DNA of 64,000 nt from Maribacter algicola (GCF_003933245.1 NZ_QUSX01000001.1:62001-126000); one strand, 5' to 3'; counted from the stretch's first letter, positions 8,234 to 17,840 are shown. Program-made: numbers and translations. The notes: generated from the sequence alone by a model not told the origin.

Positions 8234-9460
8234 ATGCAGGATATAATAACCCGTTTTATAGATTATGTGAAGATCGACACGCAAAGTGACCCAACTTCCA
8301 ATTCGACTCCCAGCACCAAAAAGCAATGGGATTTGGCGAATAAACTCGTTACCGAACTAAAGGAAATTGGCATGGCCGATGTCACCATTGATGAAAATGC
8401 CTATATAATGGCGACGCTTCCAAGCAATCTGGATTATGAAATACCCACCATTGGTTTTATTGCCCATTTTGATACGTCACCAGATTTTTCAGGGACCCAT
8501 GTAAACCCCCAGATCATACACAAATATGATGGAAAGGACATTGTATTGAACAAGGAAAAGGGCATTATACTTTCACCTGATTATTTTGACGACCTTAATC
8601 AGTACAAAGGGCAGACCATCATCACCACCGATGGTACCACGCTACTGGGTGCCGATGACAAAGCCGGAATTACGGAAATCATTACTGCCATGGAGTACCT
8701 TATTAACCATCCGGAAATAAAACACGGCACTATAAAAGTAGGATTTACGCCCGATGAGGAAATTGGCCGAGGGGCCCACCATTTTGATGTAAAATCCTTT
8801 GGAGCCGATTGGGCCTATACCATGGACGGGAGCCAAATAGGGGAACTGGAATACGAAAACTTTAACGCCGCCAGTGCAAAAATTAGTGTCACCAGAAAAA
8901 GTGTCCATCCCGGCTATGCCAAAAACAAAATGGTCAATGCCCTGCTCATCGCCAATAAAATCATTTCCATGCTACCCGAAGCGGAGGTTCCGGAAAAAAC
9001 TTCAGGCAGGGAAGGTTTTTTTCATGTACACCATATTCAAGGTGAAATAGAACAGGCGGAGGTCGAATTGATAATTCGGGATCATTCCAAATCCCGTTTT
9101 GAGGAAAGGAAACAAATGCTACAGGATATCGTTTCACAACTCAATGCCGTCCATAAAGATGCCATTGTTTTGGAAATCAAGGACCAATATTTCAATATGA
9201 AGGAAAAAATAGAACCCGTCTTTCATATTGTGGAAATTGCCAAGGAAGCCATGGAATCCGTTGGCATAACACCTATTATCAAACCAATCCGTGGCGGCAC
9301 GGATGGTTCCCAACTTAGCTTTATGGGCCTACCTTGCCCCAACATTTTTGCCGGGGGACATAATTTTCATGGAAAATACGAATATGTACCGGCAGAAAGT
9401 ATGGCAAAGGCCGTAGAAGTAATCATTAAAATTTGCGAACTTACAGCTACCAAAAGCTGA
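8234..9460 (+). CDS. pepT: Peptidase T (tripeptide aminopeptidase)
   Basis: 408 residues, M20 family di-zinc exopeptidase that removes N-terminal residues from tripeptides in the cytosol. Visible features are the first zinc motif AHFDTSPDFSG (about 78-88), the bridging-Asp region TLLGADDKAGI, the catalytic Glu-Glu in TPDEEIGRGAHHFD, and the C-terminal ligand His in FAGGHNFHGKYEYV. The start MQDIITRFIDYVKIDTQSDP fits the family N-terminus and the promoter position. The downstream gene begins 4 bp after the stop. Confidence 0.95.
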   Translation: MQDIITRFIDYVKIDTQSDPTSNSTPSTKKQWDLANKLVTELKEIGMADVTIDENAYIMATLPSNLDYEIPTIGFIAHFDTSPDFSGTHVNPQIIHKYDGKDIVLNKEKGIILSPDYFDDLNQYKGQTIITTDGTTLLGADDKAGITEIITAMEYLINHPEIKHGTIKVGFTPDEEIGRGAHHFDVKSFGADWAYTMDGSQIGELEYENFNAASAKISVTRKSVHPGYAKNKMVNALLIANKIISMLPEAEVPEKTSGREGFFHVHHIQGEIEQAEVELIIRDHSKSRFEERKQMLQDIVSQLNAVHKDAIVLEIKDQYFNMKEKIEPVFHIVEIAKEAMESVGITPIIKPIRGGTDGSQLSFMGLPCPNIFAGGHNFHGKYEYVPAESMAKAVEVIIKICELTATKS

Positions 9461-9464
9461 GATT

Positions 9465-10064
9465 ATGGAAATATCGGAAAAACTGGATAGATTCTTTTCA
9501 GAGGAACATATTTTTAAATCGGCCGTTTCACAATTAAGGAGCCTAATTTTGGAATCGGGATTGGAAGAAACCTACAAATGGAGTTTCCCTACCTACACCT
9601 TAGAAAACAAGAATATAGTGGCGATTGGGAAGTTCAAAAATCATTTTGCCGTTTGGTTTTTTAATGGAAGTCTCTTAAAGGACCCCTACGGTGTTTTGGA
9701 AAATGCCCAAGAAGGTAAGACAAAGGCGATGCGACATTGGAAATTTTATACCAAGGAAGAGATAGACATTAAAAGGATCAAAAAATATATTGCCGAAGCC
9801 GTTGAAAATCATAAAAAAGGAATTGAAATAGCTCCTGTCAGAAAGAAGCGTATGACGATGGTTGTATTACCTGAATTGCTTCAAACGGCACTGAACAAAA
9901 ACCCCGATACAAAAAAAGCCTTTGACTCCCTTTCACAGGCAAAACAACGGGACTATGGCACATATGTAGAAGAGGCCAAAATGGAAAAGACTAAAATTTC
10001 CAGATTGGCCAAGATTCTTCCTATGATTCTAGAGGGTAAGGGTCTAAACGACCAATACCGTTAA
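9465..10064 (+). CDS. YdeI/OmpD-associated family protein with DUF1801 domain
   Basis: 199 residues. The N-terminal part (about 10-115) is DUF1801-like (LRSLILESGLEETYKWSFPTYTLENKNIVAIGKFKNHFAVWFF cited here only in outline; W39 and the FAVWFFNGSLL segment are visible). The C-terminal part (about 130-195) is the Lys-rich YdeI helical motif (LPELLQTALNKNP, AFDSLSQAKQRDYGTYVEEAK, RLAKILPMI). Members are annotated as bacteriocin-protection or OmpD-associated proteins, but no firm biochemical role is known. It is likely cotranscribed with pepT. Confidence 0.85.
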   Translation: MEISEKLDRFFSEEHIFKSAVSQLRSLILESGLEETYKWSFPTYTLENKNIVAIGKFKNHFAVWFFNGSLLKDPYGVLENAQEGKTKAMRHWKFYTKEEIDIKRIKKYIAEAVENHKKGIEIAPVRKKRMTMVVLPELLQTALNKNPDTKKAFDSLSQAKQRDYGTYVEEAKMEKTKISRLAKILPMILEGKGLNDQYR

Positions 10065-10081
10065 ATATACTACTTTAGTCA

Positions 10082-11431
10082 TTAGACCATTGGCAGCTTC
10101 CATCCATTTTGATAGTTTGCCATCAAGTACTGATTTGCTTCTTCGTTCTTAAACTTGCCGGAGGCATCGTCCCAATAAATTCTATTACCTGTTTTGAATG
10201 CTGCATTACCCATATGGGAAACCAAAGCGGCATCATAGCCTACCTTGATAGGGGCCGTTAGTTTGGAGGCATCCCTGCTCTTAACCGCTTCCATAAAGTT
10301 TTGTGTATGTAGGTCCAGCCCACTTTGTCCGCCATTATCGAATTTCTTAGCTTCCATTTTAGGTATCCCTTCCTTTCCCCAACCTTGAAACTCCGTTTCG
10401 GGAATGACTTCCCAACCTTGCCTATCCAACACCAAGGTTCCATTGTTTCCAATGAATGCGATTCCATGGTTCCTTCCATAGTTTCCACCGTCGATTCCGG
10501 TGGCATGTTCCCACAAAATAGAGAATCCATCATACTCATAAACCGTTTGGAGCGTATCTGGGGTTTCTGAAGCATCATCCGGATAGGCAAATTTACCTCC
10601 CAAGGCCATTACGGATTTAGGTGTGCTGGCCTTCATTCCGTACAATGCATAGTCGATAAGGTGTACGCCCCAATCCGTCATCAGGCCTCCTGCATAATCC
10701 CAGAACCACCTAAAATTAAAGTGAAAACGATTTGGGTTGAAAGGTTTTTGGGTTGCGGGCCCTAGCCACATATCATAGTCCACTCCCGCTGGAGCCGTAC
10801 CATCCGGTACGATGGGCACAGGTTTCATCCAACCTTGATAGGCCCAGGCCTTGGCCAACCTAATTTCTCCCAATTTACCGGAGTGCACAAAATCGATGGC
10901 ATCCACAAAATGGGGCTGACTCCGCTGCCATTGTCCAATTTGCACCATCCGATCGCTGGCCCCTACATAATTCAACATAATATTGGCTTCCTGTACGGAA
11001 TTGGCAATGGGCTTTTCACAATATACATCCTTACCTGCTTGAAGGGCATCGGTCAATTGAAGACAGTGCCAATGGTCCGGCGTTCCAATGATAACGACAT
11101 CGACATCCTTATTTTCCAACAATTTTCTGTAGTCCTTGTACCATTTCGGCTTTTTGATTCCTGCCTTTTCCAAATCTGCTGTACGTTTCTGCAATACATT
11201 TTCATCTACATCGCAAAGGGCGATAACATTAATATCGCTCATTTTAAGAAACGACGAAAGGTCTGAAAACCCCATTCCATTGCAACCAATGAGTCCCACG
11301 TTTACGGTATCATTGGGACCAACTTTCTTTCTCATAGCCGCCAAAAGCTCCATGGGAAACATGAATGTTGCTCCTGACACGAGTAAACCTGCCGTACTCT
11401 TTTTGATAAATTCTCTTCTACTACCAAGCAT
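10082..11431 (-). CDS. Tat-exported Gfo/Idh/MocA family oxidoreductase
   Basis: 449 residues. A twin-arginine signal opens the protein (MLGSRREFIKKSTAGLLVSG), so it is exported folded, probably with NAD(P) bound. A Rossmann domain follows (VNVGLIGCNGMGFSDLSSF, VIALCDVDENVLQ, VVIIGTPDHWHCLQL, CEKPIANSVQEANIM) and then a Gfo/Idh/MocA C-terminal domain with GGLMTDWGVHLIDYALYGM. The family acts on sugars or sugar acids; the substrate is unknown. The ATG at 11431 places the Tat motif at residues 4-8, while the upstream extension is not conserved-looking. It lies behind the yajC terminator and needs its own promoter. Confidence 0.9.
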   Translation of the reverse strand: MLGSRREFIKKSTAGLLVSGATFMFPMELLAAMRKKVGPNDTVNVGLIGCNGMGFSDLSSFLKMSDINVIALCDVDENVLQKRTADLEKAGIKKPKWYKDYRKLLENKDVDVVIIGTPDHWHCLQLTDALQAGKDVYCEKPIANSVQEANIMLNYVGASDRMVQIGQWQRSQPHFVDAIDFVHSGKLGEIRLAKAWAYQGWMKPVPIVPDGTAPAGVDYDMWLGPATQKPFNPNRFHFNFRWFWDYAGGLMTDWGVHLIDYALYGMKASTPKSVMALGGKFAYPDDASETPDTLQTVYEYDGFSILWEHATGIDGGNYGRNHGIAFIGNNGTLVLDRQGWEVIPETEFQGWGKEGIPKMEAKKFDNGGQSGLDLHTQNFMEAVKSRDASKLTAPIKVGYDAALVSHMGNAAFKTGNRIYWDDASGKFKNEEANQYLMANYQNGWKLPMV

Positions 11432-11473
11432 GTCTAAAATATTTTGTTGAATGAATATAGGGATTTTAAACAT

Positions 11474-11505
11474 AAAAAAAGCACCAATTTAAAATTGGTG
11501 CTTTT
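11474..11505 (-). terminator. Terminator after yajC
   Basis: Perfect stem GCACCAATTT/AAATTGGTGC (11481-11501) followed on the minus strand by a run of seven T (11474-11480). On the plus strand it has only CTTTTC behind it. Confidence 0.8.
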
Positions 11506-11527
11506 CAGTTTATTAAAAGAAAAGGAG

Positions 11528-11815
11528 TTATTTCTTTTCTGGAGCATTTAGTTTTTTGCTCATCTCCATAGAAATGGCGGACCTATCGAATTTTAGTTTA
11601 CCGGCCATAGTTTCTAAAATGCAGGAAAAATCTTTTTCGTTCAATTCAACAACCTTACCATGCAAACCACTTTTGGTTATAACCCTATCACCACGTTTTA
11701 ATTCCGCCGCAAATTTCTTCTCGTCCTTTTGTCGTTTCATTTGCGGTCTTATCATAAAAAAATAAGCAACCACAAAAATCAAGATCATTGGAAGAAACTG
11801 TCCTATATCACCCAT
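11528..11815 (-). CDS. yajC: Preprotein translocase subunit YajC
   Basis: 95 residues: a short N-terminus, one TM helix (FLPMILIFVVAYFFMI), then the conserved MIRPQMKRQKDEKKF junction and a small beta-rich cytosolic domain (LKRGDRVITKSGLHGKVVEL). YajC associates with SecDF in the Sec export machinery. It lies 29 bp downstream of the DUF1573 gene on the same strand, the usual Bacteroidota pairing. Confidence 0.93.
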   Translation of the reverse strand: MGDIGQFLPMILIFVVAYFFMIRPQMKRQKDEKKFAAELKRGDRVITKSGLHGKVVELNEKDFSCILETMAGKLKFDRSAISMEMSKKLNAPEKK

Positions 11816-11844
11816 AGTAGTATTCTTTAGTTATGTTACCCGAA

Positions 11845-12315
11845 TTATTTTACGGGCCCTAGCGGAGCAGCACCTTTTGGATTAACAAAAGCCTTGATTC
11901 TCAAAATTTCCGAACCCTTTTCCGTATTGGCAGTAACGGTTATGGTTTTTGTAACTTGATTTTGCCCGGATCCGTTGAATTTTACGACCAATTCACTGGA
12001 CTCACCTGGTGCAATCGGGTCTTTTGGAGGATTTGGCACCGTACATCCACAACTACTTTTTGCATCTGTAATAATCAAGGGAGCGTTACCGGTGTTTGTA
12101 AATTTAAATGCAGTTTCCTGTGGCGTTCCTTGTTCAATAGTTCCAAAATCATGTTCGGCCTTATCAAAGGTCATAACAGGTACTGCCTTCGCAGCCTCGT
12201 CCCTAACTGCGGCTTCTGCCACATTATCGGATTTAATTTTACTGGAAGCATTTTCCTTACATGAGGTGAATGCAAACATCGCAACTGCGCCAACGGCAAA
12301 AATTACTCTTTTCAT
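11845..12315 (-). CDS. DUF1573 lipoprotein
   Basis: 156 residues. A lipoprotein signal (MKRVIFAVGAVAMFAFTSC) precedes a DUF1573 Ig-like domain: MTFDKAEHDFGTIEQGTPQETAFKFTNTGNAPLIITD (quoted in part), the SSCGCTVPNPP Cys pair and APGESSELVVKFNGSG. DUF1573 proteins are widespread surface or periplasmic proteins of Bacteroidota of unknown function. The ATG at 12315 fits the signal peptide, and a -7 box at 12340-12347 excludes the longer start. Confidence 0.9.
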   Translation of the reverse strand: MKRVIFAVGAVAMFAFTSCKENASSKIKSDNVAEAAVRDEAAKAVPVMTFDKAEHDFGTIEQGTPQETAFKFTNTGNAPLIITDAKSSCGCTVPNPPKDPIAPGESSELVVKFNGSGQNQVTKTITVTANTEKGSEILRIKAFVNPKGAAPLGPVK

Positions 12316-12339
12316 TATTGATTTTTTTTTAGATTGAAA

Positions 12340-12347
12340 CAAAATTA
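12340..12347 (-). promoter_or_regulatory. -7 box for DUF1573-yajC
   Basis: TAATTTTG on the minus strand (TAnnTTTG), between the nusB stop and the DUF1573 ATG. No -33 TTTG is visible. Confidence 0.45.
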
Positions 12348-12357
12348 GAAAATATTT

Positions 12358-13308
12358 TTATAACAGGCCACGGCCCACTTTATTTAGCTTTCCTTCCCTT
12401 TTATATTCTTTTGTGAGCTTGTCCAAAATACCATTGATAAAAATACTGCTTTTTGGGGTGGAATACTCCTTTGCAATTTCCAAATATTCATTAATGGTGA
12501 CACGCTCCGGTATGGAAGGAAAATTGAGCAGTTCGCAAATGGCCATCTTCAATAATATCGAATCCACATCGGCTATACGATCTTTGTCCCAGTTTGGGGT
12601 CTTTCCTTCAATTTCCTTTTCCAATACCTCGTTTTTCAACAACGTCTTTTTCAACAATTTATTGGCAAAATCCATGTCATCCTGATCTTTTAAAAGTTTG
12701 GGAAGAAAAAACTTAGGATTTTCATTGGGTTTTACCTTTTTAAATTGCTTTACCAAAAAGGTATTTACTATGGGCAAATCGTCCACCCAGGTTAGTTTAT
12801 GGTCCTCAAAATAATCATAGATCTTCTCGTTGGGGGCAATCACCTCCTTAAATAGGGAGATAATGAACTCTTTGTCCCCCTCATATCCGTCATAAGGGTT
12901 GGCCATATACTCCTTGTAGATTTCACTTTCAACAATGGATTTGTATATCATCCTCACATATTCCTCGTTCAAGTACCAGTTGTCCAATTTTCTTTTGGAA
13001 AGTTCCTCCTTGACCAAGGGATTTTCCTGGATCTGGACGAGCAGCCTGTTATTCACGAACTTTGATTTGTTGGGGAATCCAGTATCCCTGTCATCCGAAA
13101 GATACTTTTTAGATGAGAGGTTCAATTGTTCCGCGGCCTTTTGCTGTATTTCACTAAAAAGACTGAGCCAAAGCAAATAGAGGGTATAGGTGTTCTCGAT
13201 ACTTACGGTTAAAAATTTCTCCTGTTTTTGGAGGGAGTCATCCTTGGATTGAATTAAGGCGTAAATGCACTGCATTACTTTGACCCTAATATGCCTTCTT
13301 GTAAGCAT
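12358..13308 (-). CDS. nusB: Transcription antitermination factor NusB, long form
   Basis: 316 residues, about twice the length of E. coli NusB, as is normal in Bacteroidota. The N-terminal helix MLTRRHIRVKVMQCIYAL and the C-terminal NusB core (DRIADVDSILLKMAICELLNFPSIPERVTINEYLEIAKEYST, cited in outline, then FINGILDKL) are clear; the middle 120 residues are a lineage-specific insertion. It binds boxA RNA with NusE in rRNA antitermination. A well-spaced promoter lies 37 bp upstream. Confidence 0.93.
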   Translation of the reverse strand: MLTRRHIRVKVMQCIYALIQSKDDSLQKQEKFLTVSIENTYTLYLLWLSLFSEIQQKAAEQLNLSSKKYLSDDRDTGFPNKSKFVNNRLLVQIQENPLVKEELSKRKLDNWYLNEEYVRMIYKSIVESEIYKEYMANPYDGYEGDKEFIISLFKEVIAPNEKIYDYFEDHKLTWVDDLPIVNTFLVKQFKKVKPNENPKFFLPKLLKDQDDMDFANKLLKKTLLKNEVLEKEIEGKTPNWDKDRIADVDSILLKMAICELLNFPSIPERVTINEYLEIAKEYSTPKSSIFINGILDKLTKEYKREGKLNKVGRGLL

Positions 13309-13345
13309 TTTAAAGAACTTTTGTATTGATGAATATTTTCTTGGG

Positions 13346-13378
13346 CAAAAGTACGCATCTATTTAAGTGCTTACCAAA
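13346..13378 (-). promoter_or_regulatory. nusB promoter (TTTG-N21-TACTTTTG)
   Basis: Minus strand TTTG at 13375-13378 and TACTTTTG at 13346-13353 with a 21-bp spacer. Both boxes and spacing match the Bacteroidota consensus and the grpE promoter exactly. Confidence 0.75.
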
Positions 13379-13532
13379 CCAATTGGTGCATATTTTTAAG
13401 GACTGCCTTTTTTTAAAAAATTTGGCGTTTGTTGGGATATTCTTTAAATCAGTCCACTAAAGACCGGGACATAGTTTTCAAAATGCAATAATCTTAGAAG
13501 TTTTATAACGCGCAATTAGTATGGAAAAGACC

Positions 13533-13540
13533 TATCTTTG
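13533..13540 (+). promoter_or_regulatory. -7 box for ABC exporter
   Basis: TATCTTTG (TAnnTTTG) 29 bp before the ATG at 13570; no clear -33 TTTG. Confidence 0.5.
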
Positions 13541-13569
13541 AAAACTCAAAACTACGACCAACATTTTTC

Positions 13570-15321
13570 ATGAAGGAACTTAGGCACCTCAATAAGTACT
13601 TTAAAAAATACTGGCTTAAACTCCTTATAGGAATCATAATCACTGTTATCGCCCGAATTTTTCAGTTGGTGATGCCATCCTATGTGAACAAGATTATAAC
13701 CGCGGTCGAGCAATTTATCAACTCCGAAATTGCCAAAACTGAAGCCAAGTCCCTTTTGATGGATTACATATTGATCATCGTGGGTGCCGCATTACTATCC
13801 GGTTTTTTCACGTTCTTGATGAGGCAGACCATTATCTATGTTTCCCGCTATATCGAGTATGATCTTAAAAATGAAATTTTCGCCCATTATCAAACCCTAA
13901 GCCTCAACTTTTATAAAAAGAACAGAACTGGCGATTTAATGAACCGTATAAGTGAAGACGTCAACCAAGTTCGTATGTATGTTGGCCCGGCCATTATGTA
14001 CGGAATACAAACCTTGACTCTTTTTGCCTGCCTTGTGCCCTTGATGTTTATAAAGGCACCAACCTTGGCGGCATATACACTGCTACCACTGCCAATTCTT
14101 TCTATTTTAATATATAAAATTAGTAAGGTTATCCATAAACGGAGTACCATAGTCCAACAATATTTATCGACCCTTTCTACCTTCACACAGGAGGTTTTTT
14201 CTGGTGTATCCGTAATAAAGGCCTACACCTTGGAAGCCCAGACCAATAGCGAACTCAAAGTGTTGGCCAGTGACGGTAAAGAAAAAAGCATGAGTTTAGC
14301 CCGTGTAAATGCGTGGTTCTTCCCACTAATGATTCTTCTGATCGGTATCAGCAATATACTAGTTATCTATATAGGGGGTAGGCAGTATTTAAGGGGAGAC
14401 ATTGGCGTGGGGTTAATTGCCGAATTTATTCTTTACGTGAACATGTTGACTTGGCCTGTGGCTATTGTTGGATGGTTAACTTCCATTGTTCAAACAGCTG
14501 AAGCAAGTCAAAAGAGAATCAATGAGTTTTTGGGACAGCAATCCGAACTTGTAAATGGTACTGTTGAATTGACGGATGTAGAAGGCAAAATAGAGTTTAA
14601 AAATGTCAGTTTTACCTATGAGGACACTGAAATCAATGCCCTAAAGAATATATCCTTTACTATAAATCCGGGGGAAACCACCGCAATTCTGGGTAAAACC
14701 GGCTCTGGAAAATCGACTGTTTTGGATTTGGTTACACGCCTTTATGATGTCTCTTCCGGCGAAATAACAATTGATAACAAACCTATTGGGGACTATGAAA
14801 TCACCAGTCTAAGACAAGCCATAGGGGCCGTTCCCCAAGATGCATTTCTATTTTCCGATAGCATTAAGAACAACATCAAATTTGGCAAGGAAGATGCTAC
14901 AGAAGAAGAAATTGTCGCCAAAGCCAAAGACGCCGTCGTCCATGAGAACATCATGGGCTTTTCCAAAAAGTATGACACCATATTGGGAGAAAGAGGTATA
15001 ACCTTAAGTGGAGGTCAGAAGCAACGGGTGTCCATTGCAAGGGCGTTATTGAAAAACCCTAAAATATATCTTTTTGATGATTGTCTATCTGCGGTAGACA
15101 CAGAAACGGAGGAAGATATCCTGAACAATCTTAAAAAAGCCTCTAAGGAAAAGACTACGCTTATTGTAAGTCATAGGGTCTCATCGGCCAAGAATGCTGA
15201 TAAAATCCTGGTTCTAGAAGACGGCCAACTCATTCAAGAGGGAACACATGAAGAATTAAATACTATAGAAGGTTACTACAAAGAGCTTTATAAGAATCAA
15301 CTATCGGATAAAGAAAACTAA
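13570..15321 (+). CDS. ABC transporter, fused permease and ATPase (exporter)
   Basis: 583 residues. A six-helix exporter TM domain occupies about 1-320. The nucleotide-binding domain at about 335-575 shows Walker A GKTGSGKST, Q-loop VPQDAFLF, signature LSGGQKQRVSIARALL, Walker B IYLFDDCLSAVD, and the H-loop IVSHRV. It works as a homo- or heterodimer in the inner membrane. MsbA-like and multidrug exporters share this layout; the substrate cannot be deduced. It stands alone, divergent from nusB. Confidence 0.93.
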   Translation: MKELRHLNKYFKKYWLKLLIGIIITVIARIFQLVMPSYVNKIITAVEQFINSEIAKTEAKSLLMDYILIIVGAALLSGFFTFLMRQTIIYVSRYIEYDLKNEIFAHYQTLSLNFYKKNRTGDLMNRISEDVNQVRMYVGPAIMYGIQTLTLFACLVPLMFIKAPTLAAYTLLPLPILSILIYKISKVIHKRSTIVQQYLSTLSTFTQEVFSGVSVIKAYTLEAQTNSELKVLASDGKEKSMSLARVNAWFFPLMILLIGISNILVIYIGGRQYLRGDIGVGLIAEFILYVNMLTWPVAIVGWLTSIVQTAEASQKRINEFLGQQSELVNGTVELTDVEGKIEFKNVSFTYEDTEINALKNISFTINPGETTAILGKTGSGKSTVLDLVTRLYDVSSGEITIDNKPIGDYEITSLRQAIGAVPQDAFLFSDSIKNNIKFGKEDATEEEIVAKAKDAVVHENIMGFSKKYDTILGERGITLSGGQKQRVSIARALLKNPKIYLFDDCLSAVDTETEEDILNNLKKASKEKTTLIVSHRVSSAKNADKILVLEDGQLIQEGTHEELNTIEGYYKELYKNQLSDKEN

Positions 15322-15389
15322 AAATTAGTTGCCGAATAACTATTTTTTTTCCATTTTTGGTAGACTAACCATAGAATATATATTAGGAA

Positions 15390-15767
15390 ATGAGCGACAG
15401 AGATTTAATGGATCAAGAGGAAATTCACTCTAAAGTTTTAAGAGCGGGCAGAAGGACTTACTTTTTTGATGTACGAAGCACCAAAGCCGGCGACTATTAT
15501 CTAACAATCACGGAAAGTAAAAAATTCACACATGACGATGGTTCTTTCCACTACAAAAAACACAAAATTTACCTATACAAAGAAGATTTTGATGCCTTTA
15601 AGGAAAATGTTGAGGAAATGATGGACTTTATCATCGATGAAAAGGGTCAAGAGGTTATTTCCGAAAGACATCAAAAGGACTTTAAAAAAGAAGATGAAGA
15701 AACAAGTGACGCCAGTGATTCCAATGCAAGTGGCAGTTTTACGGATGTTAGTTTTGATGATATTTAA
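15390..15767 (+). CDS. DUF3276 / PUR-alpha-like nucleic acid-binding protein
   Basis: 125 residues. The core VLRAGRRTYFFDVRSTKAGDYYLTITESKK (in part), HYKKHKIYLYKEDFDAFKENVEEMMDFI is the PUR-repeat fold, related to Borrelia BpuR, which binds DNA and RNA. The C-terminal 30 residues are acidic and low-complexity (KEDEETSDASDSNAS). It probably binds single-stranded nucleic acid in the cytosol. Monocistronic, with a good terminator. Confidence 0.9.
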   Translation: MSDRDLMDQEEIHSKVLRAGRRTYFFDVRSTKAGDYYLTITESKKFTHDDGSFHYKKHKIYLYKEDFDAFKENVEEMMDFIIDEKGQEVISERHQKDFKKEDEETSDASDSNASGSFTDVSFDDI

Positions 15768-15789
15768 ATATCCCTTCTTAAAGAAACTA

Positions 15790-15820
15790 ACGACCCTTTA
15801 CTAGGGTCGTTTTTATTTTA
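15790..15820 (+). terminator. Terminator after DUF3276 gene
   Basis: Stem ACGACCC/GGGTCGT (15790-15810) with a 7-nt loop, followed by TTTTTATTTT. Confidence 0.85.
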
Positions 15821-15843
15821 TGAGTATTTTGGCGGGGTACATA

Positions 15844-16887
15844 TTAGGCCCATTTAACCAGCAATCTATTTAAAAGGAAAATGCCAATTACTAGGGCCAA
15901 CGCCATTTTATAATTTACCAAGATAGTCGTCACGGCAAATAGTAAAGAAAAATAAATTGTAAAGCCTACCTGGGCCGTTGCATATCTTAAGGTACCCGTG
16001 AATTCAGCTTCCCAAACCTGAGGCTTCACAAGGAATTTCCATACTAGCCAAATTGGCAGATTTATAAGCGAAAGAATAAACTTGAAAAAGTTAAACCTAT
16101 TTTTTGATTCGTTCGCTATTCCAATTTCATGATTGTCCTTTTCAAAACTTGCTATATTTTCATTTATAGTTGCAGGCATTAAAAAGGAAAGATTCTTCGA
16201 TTCCAAATAAGAAATAATTTGGTCGTAGTCCTCTTCTGAGTCTATATGTGTTGTAAGTTTTTTTAGGGCATTGGACACTGCGGTTTTTGTTCTTTTTTCT
16301 GATTCCTGTATTGCCGCTTGATCATATAAAGACCCAGCACTAATTGGTTTACCGTAATACACCGATACGGAATCTGGAAAACTAGTCGCATCACTGTAAT
16401 TAAGACCTACGGGAACAATCTGCAAATCAATACCAGGATTCTGTTGCAATGTTCTAAACACAATTCTGGTAAAGCCTTTGCTCAAGGTCCTAACACGGCG
16501 TTTTAAATTATGATTGGCCTCTGGAAACATAACCAATGCCTGGCTCCGACCCAGTATTTCCGAACATGTGTCAAAAACGTACTCGTTCTTACTTAGTGAA
16601 CGTCGTCCATCGCGAATACGGTACACCGGAATCATCTGGAAAAACTTGAAGAGTTTATTCAATAATGGTTTTCCAAAAACGTCGGCACGTGTTAAGAAAT
16701 AGGGCTTTCTATTACAATCCACCGCAATCAGCAATACATCCATCAATGCACTTTGATGATTGGGCAGGAATAGCACGGGTTTGTCCGTAGGTACCCGTTC
16801 CAGACCAAAAACCTCTATTTTCTTGTGATATGAATGAAGGCCTGTTTTTATGTAGACCTTTACCAAATTATAAAGAAAGTTTTTCAT
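15844..16887 (-). CDS. 1-acyl-sn-glycerol-3-phosphate acyltransferase-like (PlsC family)
   Basis: 347 residues. The acyltransferase motif NHQSALMD (HX4D block I, about residues 43-50) and the block III motif FPEANHN are present, with block IV PVGLNYS. Two TM helices lie near the C-terminus (about 265-340), unlike the short canonical PlsC. It transfers acyl groups to lysophospholipids or related lipids at the inner membrane. Its ATG overlaps the BASS transporter stop (ATGA), so the two are translationally coupled. Confidence 0.88.
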   Translation of the reverse strand: MKNFLYNLVKVYIKTGLHSYHKKIEVFGLERVPTDKPVLFLPNHQSALMDVLLIAVDCNRKPYFLTRADVFGKPLLNKLFKFFQMIPVYRIRDGRRSLSKNEYVFDTCSEILGRSQALVMFPEANHNLKRRVRTLSKGFTRIVFRTLQQNPGIDLQIVPVGLNYSDATSFPDSVSVYYGKPISAGSLYDQAAIQESEKRTKTAVSNALKKLTTHIDSEEDYDQIISYLESKNLSFLMPATINENIASFEKDNHEIGIANESKNRFNFFKFILSLINLPIWLVWKFLVKPQVWEAEFTGTLRYATAQVGFTIYFSLLFAVTTILVNYKMALALVIGIFLLNRLLVKWA

Positions 16888-17840
16888 GCAAGTCGCTCAC
16901 CTTTTACGGACCTAAAGTTCCAGAAAGTTGCCAAAAGCAAACCTGAAACCATATGCCATATTCCCCAGAAAGCGGCTAAAATAGCCATCCCTCCCAAGCC
17001 ATCAAAAAAAGTAAATATCAATAAGAGCCCAAGACCTGAATTCTGTATTCCGGTCTCAATGGTAATGGACCTCGTATTTTGATTGTCCAAATCGAATGCC
17101 TTCGCCATGCCATATCCGCTCAAAAAGGCCAGTAAGTTATGAAGCAGTACAAGCCAAAAAATGTACAGCACATACTCCAAAAAAATGGCAATGTTGTTAA
17201 ACAAGGCAAGAAAAACCAAAAAAATAAAAAATGCGAGGGAAAACACTTTGAAAAACTTGGCCATTCGAAAAGCAAGTACCGGTTTCCAATGATTCATACC
17301 CATACCCAGAACCAAGGGAACCCCAAGTAATAAGGCAACCAATTTTACCATCTCCAAAGGTTCAATGGCCACGGAACTCAATATGTTAGAAGTAGGGCCA
17401 TAAAGGGAGCCCCAAAATTCCAAATTGAAAGGTGTTATTATGATGGCCAAAAGGGTAGCAATGGCCGTAAGACATACGGAAAGAGCTGTGTTTCCACCAC
17501 CTAAATGTGTTATGTAATTGGAAATATTACCACCGGGACAAGCGGCCACCATGAACATGCCCAATGCCACACTTGGGTAAGGTTTTAATATATAGACCAA
17601 TACAAAGGTTATAAGGGGCAAAAGAAAAAATTGACTCGCAACCCCCACGAAGACTGGCTTAGGCCGCATCCAGAGTTGCCTAAAATCCTTTATCGAAATC
17701 TCAAGTGCTATCCCGAACATTACCAAAGCCAGAACAATGTTCATGAGCCATAAGGCCTCACCATCAAAATTAATTTGGACACTATCCAGGGTAGTTTCGG
17801 TCAAAAAATAAAGATTAAATTCAATCCATTTATCGGACAA
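16884..17840 (-). CDS. Bile acid:sodium symporter (BASS) family transporter
   Basis: 318 residues with about nine to ten TM helices. Typical segments are MFGIALEISIKDFRQLW, FMVAACPGGNISNYITHLGGGNTALSVCLTAIATLLAI (quoted in part) and TRSITIETGIQNSGLGLLLI (the conserved E-x-x-x-Q-N motif of the crossover region). BASS proteins couple organic anion uptake to sodium; the substrate is unknown. It heads a two-gene operon with the acyltransferase. Confidence 0.9.
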   Translation of the reverse strand: MSDKWIEFNLYFLTETTLDSVQINFDGEALWLMNIVLALVMFGIALEISIKDFRQLWMRPKPVFVGVASQFFLLPLITFVLVYILKPYPSVALGMFMVAACPGGNISNYITHLGGGNTALSVCLTAIATLLAIIITPFNLEFWGSLYGPTSNILSSVAIEPLEMVKLVALLLGVPLVLGMGMNHWKPVLAFRMAKFFKVFSLAFFIFLVFLALFNNIAIFLEYVLYIFWLVLLHNLLAFLSGYGMAKAFDLDNQNTRSITIETGIQNSGLGLLLIFTFFDGLGGMAILAAFWGIWHMVSGLLLATFWNFRSVKGERLA